64,000 bases of DNA from Capillidium heterosporum. Lineage: Eukaryota; Entomophthoromycota; Entomophthoromycetes; Entomophthorales; Capillidiaceae. Of this stretch, positions 35,501 to 47,592 are shown piece after piece. A program made the translations under genes and the position numbers. The notes under the pieces are model-generated. The model had not been told where the DNA came from and made no database searches. It saw only the letters and a program-made list of their open reading frames with translations. Every line of letters begins with the position of its first letter. The stretch's first letter is position 1. The stretch covers positions 1,302,001 through 1,366,000 of the forward strand of contig WBMQ01000010.1 of NCBI GenBank assembly GCA_016630905.1, read 5' to 3'.

Positions 35501-36981
35501 ACTTGCCTTGCCTGTCTTGACGATGAACTTTAGGTGGACTTGAAATACTTTCTGCTTTGCGTTCCTATACAAATAAATACTAAACTCTTTAGCTCCGCTT
35601 TAAATTTCCGGCATGGTTACAAGGTATATTCACTTTTAATTTTGTAATTTTTATCAGTTTAGATGTACTAGTAGCTAGTATCTTTAATTTTTTTGCATTT
35701 TTCTTTTTTATAGTTGGTCAATATTACAAGAGCAAGCTAGCACATACCTTCCACTTCAGTTTGAGTAGTTTTATGTGCAGTATGATTAATCGATGTACTA
35801 TACTGTTTTTGAACTTTTAATTATACGTTTATACTCCATTATAGAATAGAGGACTCTCCTTTCAAATGTACTTTTATTCCCAACTGCATTTTAATAAATG
35901 TTCTATTAGTTGTATATTTGAGTTACTGCTTTTCAAATTATATTTTGTATTTACATTTCCAGACTATCTTTTATATAAAAATATTTGCATCTCCTTATTT
36001 ACTTTATTAAATCCCTATAATTTACCAAGCAATGTATTTAGGAGCGTATCTTTAGAGTATTTAATACTTTGCTCAATTGTATATCAAAAATAAACATATA
36101 AAGCAATATTTGGCATCATTTTTGTCTCCAGTTTGAGAATTCAGACTTTTAAAACCAATTTCAAATTGTAAATTCACTAGCTAGCATACTGGATATTTTC
36201 CATATTATAGTATAGTTAGCATACTAAAAAGGCAAAGTTGTGTTAATTTAGAGCTCTAAAAGTTGTACTTTATTTAACTACAGCGTATATTTCATTTTTT
36301 TACTACTGTTCAACAACATCATCGGAAAGCTGCTTTTATAAAACCAACTTTTTATGTTCCGATTTAGCGCGACATTTTCTCTTATTACAGATAAAAGAAA
36401 AGATATTCTAAACTGGAACAAAGAGGGAATAAGCTTGTGGCTTTATAGTTAGACTATCCGCCTATTATTTGTAGATATTTGAAAGCTATACTAGTTTTAA
36501 TCTACGTATTTAAGGAATAGGTATACATAAGCTAGCAACCTGCAATCTTGCTTTTGCACAACTGTAGAACAAAGCTACTATACATTTCCTTTGGTTCTGC
36601 ATCTGTCGAAATTTGCATCGAGGTTAAGTTAATACACTTGAATAAGTAATTGTCCGGTGCTAGGCCGCTAACCATTGGTTCAAATTCAATCAAAGACACT
36701 GCTGTAGTTTGAATTGAAATTGGACTTGTAAATTGAGTTGTTAATTTGCTACTAGGGAGAAAAAGACCACAACACCTTTTACCTTTAGATAAAAACTCTA
36801 TTTAGCAACCGGGTAGTTTGGGAACGTTAGCACCTATAGTTTGTTCAGGTAAGTAAACACACGACTATCCTTCAGTAGTAGCAAGCTTCTATCGCAACAG
36901 TTATCCGTTCAAAGTGAAGGCATCTCGACTTACTACTTCCAAGTTTACAAAGTCAACATTTAGCAACAAATTTAGTTTAAT
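35501..36981. other. Intergenic between calmodulin and SPG1
   Basis: AT-rich 1.5 kb. The open frame at 35866-36093 is Phe/Leu/Ile-rich from low-complexity DNA and is not convincing. A TTGG-TTCAAAT-TCAA stem near 36676 resembles a tRNA T arm but no cloverleaf fits. Confidence 0.4.
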
Positions 36982-37879
36982 ATGGCCAGTGGCGAGGATG
37001 GAAAAAACAGGTAAGTAGGAGTCCTGTCCAATTATTTGTTATGCAACATGTTTTAATCGATATTTTTAGTGTCGTTATTAAGGTTGGTATGGTAGGCGAC
37101 TCCCAAATTGGTAAAACTAGTTTAATGGTCAAGTACGTAGAAGGTTCCTTCGACGAAGACTACATCCAAACCTTAGGTACCTTTACAATACTAACTACAG
37201 CTTACCTTCAATAGGTGTAAATTTTATGGAAAAAACCATCTCTATCCGCAACACTGAAATAACCTTTTCCATATGGGATCTTGGAGGTAGTTGTTTTTTT
37301 GGATACTAACTAATAGTTTAGGTCAAAGAGAATTCGTAAATATGCTACCTCTAGTGTGCAACGACGCAGTAGCTATACTTTTCATGTTCGATTTATCAAG
37401 AAAAGCAACCTTAAATTCGATAAAAGAGTGGTACCGACAAGCAAGAGGGTTCAACAAAGTTTGTGCACTGTAATTTCTAATTTACTAATATGATGTATTT
37501 TTAGACTGCCATACCGTTCCTAGTAGGGACAAAATACGACCACTTTGCCAACTACAATAGAGAGGAACAGGAGGAAATAACGAAGCAGGTAACTATCTAT
37601 ATTCGTGACACAATACTTTTGATACACATACACTATGTTTCTGCTTATTACTTTGATTATTGTGCGTATCTACAGCCACTCTCTAACTACCTTAACTAGG
37701 CTCGTAAATTCGCCAAGGCCATGCGCGCTCCCCTAATATTCTGCTCCACATCCCACTCCATCAACGTCCAGAAGGTCTTCAAGGTGGTACTGTCCAAGGC
37801 CTTTGACCTCAAATGCACTATACCCGAGATAATTGACATCGGGGCCCCCATCCTCGAGTATGAAGTGGCTGCTGACTGA
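36982..37879 (+). CDS. SPG1: Septum-promoting Ras-like GTPase Spg1 / Tem1
   Basis: About 202 aa in six exons; most introns are 36-60 nt with TACTAAC-type branch sites, and the last is about 110 nt. Motifs: [20 protein letters not shown] (P-loop, GDSQIGKT), [14 protein letters not shown] (switch I), [12 protein letters not shown] (DxGG; Spg1 has LGGQ instead of TAGQ), GTKYDHF (in place of NKxD) and [13 protein letters not shown]. '[21 protein letters not shown]' style sequence is nearly diagnostic for Spg1/Tem1. It triggers septation/mitotic exit from the spindle pole body. Confidence 0.96.
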
Positions 37880-39240
37880 AGCTACAATCTAACCCCGTTT
37901 TGTTTGGTTTACATAATACAGAAGTTTAATTATTCTTTAACTGAACTCTAATTTTAAATAAAAATCGCTATGCTTTTTCATACTAGCTTCTAGATATAGG
38001 CTAGTTGCCTACTTAACATAGTCTTTCATACTACTTTGACTAATTTTTATAGGTGCTTGAGGGTTTAATTACCGTGTAGCGAGTTGCCGATAAAATCCAT
38101 CAGGATGCTACTTTAACACCTTGTGCTTACAAGGCTAAAGTATATAGAGATAGAATGTATAGCCGTATCAAGTATCCATCATCTAGGTGATTTTCTATAT
38201 ATTAAAAAGCTTAATCACTGCTAAATACTTATATAGCAGTCCACGTAGTTGAACTTTTACAACTACTTAAAGTATACAACTCTCCTACTGTTCTTCCAAG
38301 CATATCCATATTTGGTGGATTAGTTATAGTATAAGGACTATAAGTAGACCCAAAAATGATGGGAATAATCCCACATATTTTGAAACTATACAGAACTTTA
38401 ATAATAGAAAGGTATGACAAAAATGACATATTGTGTTTCACTACTAACTATATATCTAGGGTTTCTGGAATATTTATTGCCATCCAACTATTATAAATCG
38501 ATATCAAAAGAAAGTGGTGCAAAATTTTGATATAGTACCTTGGGATAGCCTTGTATATTAAAAGGTAAGTAAATAGAAGTAGAAGCTGTCGAATTGTAGT
38601 ACTATCGATAAGTCAAAGGTATAAACTAATGATGGTTTTGTAGATTCTAACAAATAGGGGGTGTAGTGCAGTGAGAAGTTGCTGCCAACGATAGCTTTAC
38701 CTTGTGAAAACATGGATTATGTTTGTAGGCTACCTATTTTGCAAAGCCTAGCTTTAGAATGATAAAGTACATGTGCTATATCTACAATGTATATCACTAT
38801 ATATTGATAGCTCTATATAAGAGTATCTTTTTATTGAATTCTAGCCGATACTTTAATGAGATATGTAGCATACACTATCAATATTTTAAACTAATGACCA
38901 ATACTTTGAGTTCCAGGTTTGGTAAAATGATATATCTACTTATCAATCAGCAAGTAGCCTATTTAAATACAAAAACCAAAGAGATATTGAAGATTCAACA
39001 AAGTTAAAGGCTGTAAAGCTTTAAGACTTTATTTAAGCTAATGCAATAAGACGACTAAATATAGATGTAGAGTTACCTCCAATGTAATTGATAAAAATGG
39101 TGCTTAATATCAATAAACGCCCACCAACTAGAGTCAAGAGCACAATTTTGCAAAACTTGGATTTCGATCCATGAATTTCTATCTAAAGAACCTTAGTTTA
39201 TTTAAAGAATTATGTTAGGCAAAGCAAAAGTTCCAAAGCT
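37880..39240. other. Intergenic between SPG1 and IDH1
   Basis: Convergent 3' ends of SPG1 and IDH1 with 1.36 kb between. The open frames at 38229-38441 and 38759-39007 have AT-driven composition and no recognisable domain. Confidence 0.4.
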
Positions 39241-40631
39241 TTAAAGATTGGCGATAACAGCCAAAGTAAAGTCGGTAGTCGAGCTGGAACCGCCCATGTC
39301 GGGGGTCTTGACGCGGCCCTCCTCGATGGTCTTGTGTACAGCCTTGAAGATGCGGGTGGCGTGCTCATCTAGGTTGAGGTGGCGCAACATGATCACCGAC
39401 GACAGAATCATGGCGGTGGGGTTGGCCGAGTTCATACCTTGGATGTCCTTGCCGACGTGACGGCATCCCTTTTTATACTATTAGTAGGGATTTTAAACAA
39501 TAAAGTTACGGGTTCGAAGATGGCAAACTCACGACCAAAGTTGGAACCGGGGACGATACCAGGACCACCAACTAAAGCGGCACCGATGTTACCCAAGATG
39601 TTACCGTACAAGTTAGGGGTGACGATAACGTCGAACTGCTGAGGCTTGGAGACCATCTGCATGGCGGCGTTGTCGACAATCATATCTTGGAATACAATTC
39701 CACTGGATTTGTACTCTTCGGCAACGGCCTTGCAGGTCTTCAAGAAGAGACCATCACCGAGCTTCCTGTTGAAGTTGGCAAGATATGGTCAAACTTTTAA
39801 ATTAAAAGTAGAATTTTACATGATGTTGGCCTTGTGGATACAGGTGACCTTCTTGCGGCCGTTACGGATGGCAAAGTCGAAGGCAAAGCGGGCGATACGC
39901 TCCGACTTTTCACGGGTGATGATCTTCAAGGATTCGACGACACCGGGGTAAGACTAAATGCATTGGTTAAGGTAGGACTATAAAATTGATTTTACCTGGT
40001 GCTCAAGACCGGAGTACTCACCTTCGGTGTTCTCACGGATGATGGCAAAGTCGATACCAGAGTGGCGGGTTGGGTACCCGGGGATGTTCTTGCAGATGGC
40101 TACTGAGGCGTAGATGTCGAGGTCCTTACGTAATGATACGTTGAATGAAGTAGGTTCCAAACGGGAGACGGGGGTGTATAAAATACCTGAAAAATTAGTT
40201 GAGGAATAAATCTTAAACTTACCCTTGAGACCGACCTTGTTGCGACGCAACGACTCCATAGACTGCTGGAAGGTGTTGTCACTGGTGTTGGAGAAACCAG
40301 AAACGTCAAACTGCTCCCAGTTGACAGGGACCTGGCAAGCTTTGAAGATGGTCTTTACCGAAGCGGCAGTTTCGTGACCGATACCATCACCAGGAATAAG
40401 GGTAACGGTGTACTTACCACCGGCCTTGGATCCAGCAAGTTCCTGAGCCAAAGTTTAATTTTTGGTTTATTAGTTAAAAGCTTACTCCAATTTCGGGGAT
40501 GGCCGATGAAGTTGAGACGGTACCCATGTTACGGGTCAAGATGGTCTACCCAAATATATTTAATTAATGTTTTTTGAATACATTACCTTGGTGGCGGGGG
40601 TGCGGATAGCTGCTTTAAGTACGTTGAACAT
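39241..40631 (-). CDS. IDH1: NAD-dependent isocitrate dehydrogenase subunit 1, mitochondrial
   Basis: About 377 aa in seven exons. The N-terminus [15 protein letters not shown] / [11 protein letters not shown] is Arg-rich and lacks acids, as in a mitochondrial presequence. Core motifs: [88 protein letters not shown] and [20 protein letters not shown], plus [17 protein letters not shown] at the end. It lacks the S-x-N-x-x-L-R catalytic serine of IDH2, having [13 protein letters not shown], and so fits the regulatory Idh1 subunit. Works in the TCA cycle as an Idh1/Idh2 oligomer. Confidence 0.93.
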
Positions 40632-41345
40632 GTTGTATCTAATAACTAAGTGTCGAGTTCTACCCAAATTTTGTTAAAGGTGTTTTAACTCGTACTTGAA
40701 AATTTTTAATTTGGGCTGTCTCAATTTGGGTAATCAGATAAGTCTGCCTCCAATCATTTCTATTGAGTGGATTTGTAAAATTTCGTAAACTTTTTATCTC
40801 GGAACCAGAGGTTGATAACTTTACAAGTTCCTTATCTAAATGCCATTTCTAACAGAGGATATACGTCCTAGGTAGAGTATTGAGGCGAAGTTATAGACAT
40901 ATAAAAGGAATGTCATAAGTGCACTATAGATGAATAGTAAGAGGTCAAGATGGGTAGTCTAAATGACTTTTAACAGAGTATGTGCTATATATCAAAATAA
41001 GGATAACTTTATAACATGGATCATTTTGCTATATATTTCAAATTTGCAAACAGCTAATAATTTTAGCATATATTTATCTTTAGGTTTACTTTCCATTTCT
41101 AGTAAACACTTATGTATATTGAATGGAATGAAAGTATTCATTCAATAAACAGCCAGAAGCATATATATTATCAAATACACACTTATAAACCCCGCATACA
41201 TTTGCTTTTCTATAGTATACAGGCTACTCATGTAAACTTTATATTAAGATGAATTGATAAGAATACTGATTCGACTAAATGGAAGTTTATTGATATAGAT
41301 AGGTATCCTGTGGAAGGAGATATCGAGTACAAGTGTACTACGACT
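40632..41345. other. Intergenic, IDH1 promoter region
   Basis: AT-rich spacer holding the IDH1 upstream region. No exon recognised. Confidence 0.4.
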
Positions 41346-41419
41346 GTTTCCATGGTGTAGTTGGTTATCACGTCTGTCTAACACACAGACGGTCTCCAGT
41401 TCGAATCTGGATGGAAACA
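41346..41419 (+). tRNA. tRNA-Val(AAC), copy 3
   Basis: Identical over all 74 nt to the copies at 28747 and 29492. It also shares the downstream ATCTTTTTGC of copy 1. Confidence 0.95.
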
Positions 41420-42313
41420 TCTTTTTGCTTCTCTTTATTGTCTGTCTTCAAACTGCTGAACTAATAGTTTATATTTCTTTGGATGTAGTATTATTTTCTC
41501 AAGAGTCAATCTGAAAAATGGTACTTTTAGATAGACAAACAATTTTTATAAATGTAAATTCCCTACTCATGGATGCTTGAGATAGTAATGTCTTCATTTC
41601 TGATAGTCCTTTGGCTTTTAAAAAACTATACTTGTATATAAACGCCTAAAGGTTGATACTATTAATCATCACATAGTTGAGAATCTATGATTGACCTTAA
41701 TTCAAAATGTAATTTTAAAGTGCAGATAAAAGAATATACTTGCAGCTTATTTGAATATAGATTGATGGATAGTAAATAGACGATATAGAATATACTTTTA
41801 CGGGATAGTAATCTTCAGCAAATTTGACATATTTATAGGTAGTGATCCTTCAACTATATTTGGTTATGAAATGGTTAGCAATCAAGTTGGCCTACCTCAG
41901 CTTTATTGAATCTAATATAGCTTGTAATTAACTAAAAAGAGTTTTATTCCAAAGTTCGAAGCTTTCAGCTTGCCATCTATATTCATACAGGTCATCATTT
42001 GCTGCAACCTATTCAATCCCAAATACTTGGAACTTTCAGTTTCAGTACATCGCTTCAAAACTGTATAACATTATCTAGTATCAACATAAATGGTGTTATC
42101 AAGTGCCTAAGTGTCCTTATAACAGACTATTCTGTATATATATAACAAAAGCTCATGTAAAATGTATATCTTTATTAAATAATGTTTATTTGATATTGAC
42201 CGTAAAGGTAAATATATATACATATACGTAACATGTATTCTAATCTAGGTGGTGGGTATTGGTATTAATTAAACAGTTCGAAGTTACAAGTTGTAGGTGC
42301 CAAACTTAAGGCC
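41420..42313. other. Intergenic
   Basis: AT-rich; no gene recognised. The right end is the 3' flank of the repeat-protein gene. Confidence 0.4.
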
Positions 42314-42836
42314 TTAGTAGTAGTTGGGCTTGTATGACTGATATCTAGGCTGGTAGTCCCTACGACTCAAGTAACGGCTGTACCCACCATCGTATTTGGG
42401 CTCATAACTTCTACGACTGTACTTTGAGTTGTAACCGTAACCGTAGCTGGGATTGTAGTCCCTGCGCTCGTATCTGTTGTACGAAGGCTTGTAATCAGCG
42501 TCGATCGTAGCGGTTGTAACTGTTATAGCTGGGTCGATAATCACGGCGGTCGTATCTGTTATAACGGTTGTAGCTGGGTCGATAGTCACGTCGATCATAG
42601 CGGTTGTAGCGGTTATAGTCGGGTCGGTAGTCTCTACGACTCAAGGGCTCTGGGCTAGCTTCCTGGCTTGGTTCCTGGCTGGGTTCTTGATTGGGGATGA
42701 TCTCCCTACGATCTAGGTGGTAACTCTGGCCGACTCGGCTGTCTTCATAACGGTTGTAGGTCTTCAGTGGCGCTGCCATGGATCCCGAAATTAAGGCTAA
42801 GGTTAGGAAGCTTAGGATTGATTTGAAGTGAACCAT
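42314..42836 (-). pseudogene. Secreted Tyr-rich repeat protein with dibasic (kexin-like) sites, frameshifted
   Basis: Starts MVHFKSILSFLTLALISGSM-AAPL, a good signal peptide. A Glu/Pro/Gln-rich spacer (EPSQEPSQEASPEP) follows, then seven tyrosine-rich units each preceded by Arg-Arg: DYRPDYNRYNRYD, DYRPSYNRYNRYD, DYRPSYNSYNRYD, DYKPSYNRYE, DYNPSYGYGYNSKYS, SYEPKYDGGYSRYLS, DYQPRYQSYKPNYY. RR is a kexin (Kex2) cleavage site, so the layout is that of a fungal precursor cut into several peptides. One extra base after the third unit (CGACGC-TGATTAC) makes TGA at 42495-42497 and moves units 4-7 to another frame. The product as written has three units. No tailoring oxidase or other RiPP enzyme was recognised nearby. 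A Kex2-independent wall protein is also possible. Confidence 0.65.
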
Positions 42837-43454
42837 TGTTGTAGATCTAGTAGGGTAAAAAAACTATCAAAGTGATTTCTTTGTAAAGTTGTTTGGATAG
42901 TGTATATTTGCTTTCCTTCGACGACTATTTATAGTGAAAATCACAGAATCTATTTAGTTTGATGGACGGCAACCGAAACTATACTTTTGTCCAAATCATT
43001 TCAAATAGTCTTCTGAAGAAAACTATCAAACTTGTTCAAATTTCAACGATCAATTTGTAAGGTAGTAAAGATTGAGATTCGAATATCTTACACTTTTAGT
43101 CTACCGATTTTAAATTTATTGACAGACAAACGATGGATACGCTTATTGGAATTTGATAGATATATCTACATCTAAGATATATGAGTTGTTGTGAACATTC
43201 AAAGATAACGGACAAAGTATACATATAAATGCCATCTGTCTCACTTGAGCAGATTAATATCTCTAAATAGAGATGAAAAGTCAGATTATAAGTGACAAAT
43301 GCTATATGTTCAGTATAATACACCATAGAAAAGCCCATCCTCATCTAATCGTACCATCAAACTTTAGGTAGCAGTATATACCGCAATCATAAACATATAG
43401 CCAAAGATTTGTGTTTGGTTGATATTTTATTTATATAAAAAATAGAGTTATACT
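42837..43454. other. Intergenic
   Basis: Promoter side of the repeat-protein gene and the region downstream of U2 snRNA. No exon recognised. Confidence 0.4.
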
Positions 43455-43641
43455 CGTGGACGTCACCTGCCGGTAAGTGCAATAGCAGGGACATCCATGA
43501 GATGGAGGTAGGCAAGCCAAGAGCTCCAACTCCAGTTCCAAAGATTGAGTTAATAACAAAGAGGCCGAAGCCTCGTTCCAGTTATTAAACTGAAAAGAAC
43601 AGATACTACACTTGATCTTAGCCAATAGGCTTGAGAGGATT
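43455..43641 (-). ncRNA. U2 snRNA: U2 spliceosomal snRNA
   Basis: The 5' part reads CTATTGGCTAAGATCAAG then TGTAGTATCTGTTCTTTTCA, the most conserved stretch of U2. It includes GUAGUA, which pairs with the intron branch site, and UUUCAGUUUAAUAACUG. Stem IIa is formed by GAGGCTTCGGCCTC, and an Sm-like site AATCTTTGGA follows. The 3' hairpin CCTGC-TATTGCACTTACC-GGCAGG matches stem-loop IV with the U2A'/U2B''-binding loop. Length about 187 nt, like fission yeast U2. The exact 3' end is an estimate. Confidence 0.95.
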
Positions 43642-44375
43642 GTAAAGTTCTACTGAGAAAGGGTGGGTAATTATTACAGAAGGAAGTTTATTTTCAAAGA
43701 TTGTGGGTTCAAAAGATGAATTAATATTTGTAAACCAATAGAAAATTGGGGTTGGTAGAGTTGAATAAATTTGCTTTTTGCAGGCTGATGGGAATTTACA
43801 AGTTTTGCAGCGAGTAAAAAAAGTAGATTCGAAGATAATAGATAGAGTTGGTAAAGTGCTTCAACTTTATGCTCTATAGGTTAAGATCCTGTATAGGCCA
43901 TCAGCAAGTCGAGAATTTCATTTACTAAAAGTATTTATAAAACACCTTTAGCTTCAAAGCTTTAGTATAAGCTTCGTATCGAAGCTTTCGTACATCGAAA
44001 GTTTCTATCCGAGAATTTTAGGCACATAGAAATTATACCAACCTTTGGGCATACTTTATAAAAAAAGCTTCTTATACATTTATTTCAAAGCTGCTAAGCT
44101 ATCTCTTGGAGTCTTTATACTAAAAGCTTTCAAGTTGCAAACTCAACAATCTTTGCCTGATCAACAACTCTTTTGGAAAAATGCTTGAGCCAAAAATAGC
44201 CAACTGAAATTTCGCCAAGAGGTTTGACTATTCATAGGTTTGAAAATTTGCAGGCGGGGAATTAGGATCTACAAACAGGTCAAAAGTTGTCATAGGTTAT
44301 GCAAGCTTGTTATAAAACTTACAATTCGAAGTTTCTTTCAACGTAGTTCAAATAATACACCTTGATAAAGTAAAG
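43642..44375. other. Intergenic between U2 snRNA and TVP18, with hairpins
   Basis: Upstream side of both genes. It holds two overlapping short hairpins at 43969-43987 (AAGCTTCG, loop TAT, CGAAGCTT) and 43985-44001 (CTTTCG, loop TACAT, CGAAAG). They share bases, so only one can form at a time. Confidence 0.5.
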
Positions 44376-45123
44376 ATGGTCGACTTAAGAAGTGAATTCG
44401 AATCGGGTCAGTTTTCTCTATACGGACAATGGTAACTTTATATAGCTTTGCTAGGTACTTACCTTCTTTTTGTAAATAGGCTCGGTCTCATTAGTTCCAT
44501 ATGTAACCATTTGTCCCTGCTTTATCAAGTTAAAATTCAAATTTAGGTTTGATTATTATTGGTATCGTCTCTTTTATAGTCAACCCGCTGTTTGTCATTA
44601 TTGGATTGTAAGTAATTGGTAGCAGCTTTTTTCTAATTTAATATAGTGTTATAGCCGGTATATTGATACTAATGGAAATCCCGTTGTTCATCAAGGTAAC
44701 TAAATCTAAAATTCTATTTGTTTATTTATTGATTCCAATAGGTTCTTCCAGGTGGTCCCCGGATGTACTTTGATTTTTGGTTTAATTTTTTAGTAATTCA
44801 ACTTTAGGCAACCCTTCATCGACTACTTTGAGAAGAACTACTTACGCGCCGTTTTATACGTCGGGTAAGTTTTATTGGTTATCAATTATTCATTTTGGAC
44901 AGATTTTCAGTAGTCATTTTCCTTTCCTGCCTGTTGGCTCCCTCCTCATTGATCCTGCCCGGAATCCTATTGTTTGGTTCCGCCGTCTGTTACGGTATTA
45001 TATATATTTTCTTATCACTAAGTTTTGTCAGGAATTGCTGGATACAAAGGCCAGGATCGTGTTACTAGTGCACTTACCGGCGGCACCGGACTTTTACAGG
45101 CTGGTACCCAATCTCTAGCCTAA
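44376..45123 (+). CDS. TVP18: Golgi membrane protein Tvp18
   Basis: About 150 aa in about eight very small exons. The predicted order is MVDLRSEFESGQFSLYGQ / WLGLISSI / IIIGIVSFIVNPLFVIIG / VIAGILILMEIPLFIK / VLPGGPR / MQPFIDYFEKNYLRAVLYVG / FSVVIFLSCLLAPSSLILPG to GSAVCY / GIAGYKGQDRVTSALTGGTG to the stop. 'F.iYGqWlG..s...c...Gi.n', 'E.P.f.k..P', 'F......ra..Y...' and the Gly/Thr tail match the Tvp18 family (four-helix, Flower-like). Several alternative splice sites exist; the chosen ones keep the family pattern in frame. Confidence 0.82.
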
Positions 45124-46620
45124 ATTTAGCTCAAGTAGCTTTTAATATTTTCAGAGTGCTTTGGGGGCTTCTATAATAAATAGATGTTTACCCTTGATCA
45201 GCTTAATTGATGCATTTAATTTATTTTTATCGACGTTAGTTCATCTACAATAAAGCAATCACATTATTCACCTACTTCAACTATCCAATATTGACTCCAA
45301 CCTCATCGTCAAACAGCCATACTATCCCCTACTACAAAATCATTCCAAGATGCTTTACCTTAAGCTCTCCAACTCGGCTCCCAACTTTTATCTGAAATGA
45401 TACGAGATTTAGTTTAGGTAAGGTGATGTATTGACCTGCCCCGTAGTTGACATATATACTGGTCTTTTAAACTTGTGAGTCTTCACTATGAAGTTTTGCT
45501 AATTTAAATGGTTTCCATCGTTGGTCTAGTTTTGGCCTTCATTGACATTATCCCTCCTAACGCTAAGGTAAATTAAGATAACAATCTATTCTACTGATAA
45601 AAGCGATATCAAGTTAAACTAATTCTTGGTTGAGGTTGTTGATTTTGAGAGTTTTATGCCATATCGTGGATTTGACTCAAGCATCTTTGTTATCATCCCT
45701 ACCCTAAAAATTTAAATAGCTTATTTACTTTTGTCAGAAGCCTTTTATCTTGAAGCTTTGGTAAAAATTTTACTCTACCAATATTGATATCTTTACAAAT
45801 TCAACAGATTTAACCAGAGTTTGCTTTTGCTTTGTATTCGATATATAAACTTCTACTGCATAGCTCTTGTTTTTACATTTTATATTTATAACTATGGAGG
45901 TTTTAAGAATTCGAGTATTGATTTGTCGGATACTATCAATTATATAGTACTTCATTATATCTCCATGTTATATAAACCCAAAGGATGTAGCGATTTCAAC
46001 GTATATAATGAAGGTTAAAAGTATACCCACTTTGTACCTAAATATATCATCTATTAAAGTATTGAAATAAATATCCGATAGGCTTATCAGTTCGCTTAGA
46101 TGGTATCCCAGGTAACTCAATAAAATTATAACTTCTATCACTAATTCTTATACATTTATTCAACTACCATTTTTACATTATATTTGTAAGTATGTAACAA
46201 ATGTCTTTATTGAACTTGGTAGGTTACAAACTATGCCTAACAAAATATATGGGAAGGAGTTTAGCTATCACTGTAGACCAAGAATATTCTACAAATATTG
46301 ATGGTATAAAAGTATTCTAGATGGCTGTTTCTTCATTTTCCCAATTTAGTTGTCTATCGCTAAATTTTTCCTTCAGCTATCCATCTTACATCAGGTAACT
46401 TGGTAGCTAGATAAACCTAAGCAGCTTTGGAAAATAAGTAAACTCACTTCTAAAGCTATTCTACTGTGATATATTAATAGTTTTGAGATGATCACCTATA
46501 TACTATAAAAATTGAAAATTTATAACTTGAAGATAAATATCTACATGTTGTTGGTATAAAACTTTAATAATTAAAACATAGGCCCACTTGAAAAGGGAAT
46601 ACAAACGTAAAAATGTAGAT
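45124..46620. other. Convergent intergenic region between TVP18 and its relative
   Basis: 1.5 kb between two convergent genes. Short open pieces (for example MLYLKLSNSAPNFYLK near 45351 and MVSIVGLVLAFIDIIPPNAK near 45510) with splice-like sites suggest either a tiny intron-rich gene or decay; I could not build a coherent protein. Confidence 0.35.
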
Positions 46621-47592
46621 TTAAGAAGGTAATCTTCTACGGTTCAAACCTTTACCACCTAACACGATAGAGTGTACACGCTCTTGTTTGAAGAGAGTTG
46701 CTCCGTCTAAAATAAAGGCAAATTAATGAATGTTAAAACATATATATTCATTACAGTAGAATATGGCCGAGAGAAGTAGAGTGGAAGCCGGTAGTAACAA
46801 GAAAGTTGGGCTATGAGATTCCACCAAGGATAGGAATAGAAAACTACTGACGCTAATATTTTTAAAATAGGATGTTAAAATATAAGGCTGCATTCAAAAA
46901 AACTACCATAAGCATACCGATCCTCGCACAGTACTACTTTCATTGAACTTGATGGTGGGAATCCTATTTTATACAAAGATTAGTGCTAAAAACTTGATGG
47001 AAAAAAGGTTACAAAGTCGGTAGGATGGGTAACAACTAAATTTGTAAAAAAAGAGGTCAGTTCAATTGTAAAAGTTCAAAAAGTTACGTCGTAGAAGGTT
47101 GGGATTTCGATGGATAGTATGAAGATGGCACTAACTCTATAGTAAAAGCTATTAGAAACTGGATAAGAAAGATATAAAGGTACACGGCAAAGGTCGATGA
47201 GATGGGGATTATAAATTCGGTAAGTAGAGCTAACATCAACATCACTACAAAATAAAATACCCTTGTTAAAAAGGTAAGCTATATAAACACGAATATTACT
47301 TATTGCACTGATAACCGAAAACCTACAAAATTCAAATTTAATAACTTTATATATAAATTGTATACCATTGAGCGTAGATAGTTAGTTTTGAACTTTCAAT
47401 CTCCAACTTTATGGCGTCCCAATTGACTTTACGTTTAAAGATGACTTCCTCACCTTCTACTTCTTCAGGTAAAGGAACCGAGTAACTAAAGTTTTCGCTG
47501 TCGGTTTGCTCCAAGTCGTTAGGCACTCTTTCTACTTTTGTTTTGTTGGTTTCCACTGATTTCACACCTTCTGATATTTGTTGGGTTGTCAT
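46621..47592 (-). CDS. Divergent Tvp18/Flower-like four-helix membrane protein
   Basis: About 210 aa in about eight exons. After a polar N-terminus (MTTQQISEGVKSVETNKTKV, VNWDAIKLEIESSKLTIYAQ) the pieces join as WFSVISAISNILMLMLALLT, FIIPISSTFAVVSAIFILSI, EIPTFYDLLPILPTLIP, VRGSVCLCVSSFLFLSLVES and LLPASTLLLSAIFYYGATLF, then KQERVHSIVLGGKGLNRR. 'IYAQWFSVISAISN', a mid-helix EIP followed by a loop, then 'vRg..y..ssf' mirror the Tvp18 order (YGQWLG, EIP, RA..Y). Only introns of about 44-54 nt give one open frame through all pieces. Similarity to TVP18 is structural more than residue-level, so the name is tentative. The frame continues upstream to 47694. Confidence 0.5.

Noticed and set aside
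36601-36720. tRNA-like T-arm (ATTGG-TTCAAAT-TCAAT)
   Set aside because: No matching D arm, anticodon loop or acceptor stem could be found around it.
38759-39007. 82-aa plus-strand open frame after SPG1
   Set aside because: Tyr/Ile/Asn-rich composition expected from AT-rich DNA, no domain, no splice context.
45300-45600. Possible tiny intron-rich gene (MLYLKLSN..., ...FIDIIPPNAK)
   Set aside because: No combination of GT-AG introns I tried gave one open protein; kept only as a note in the intergenic entry.
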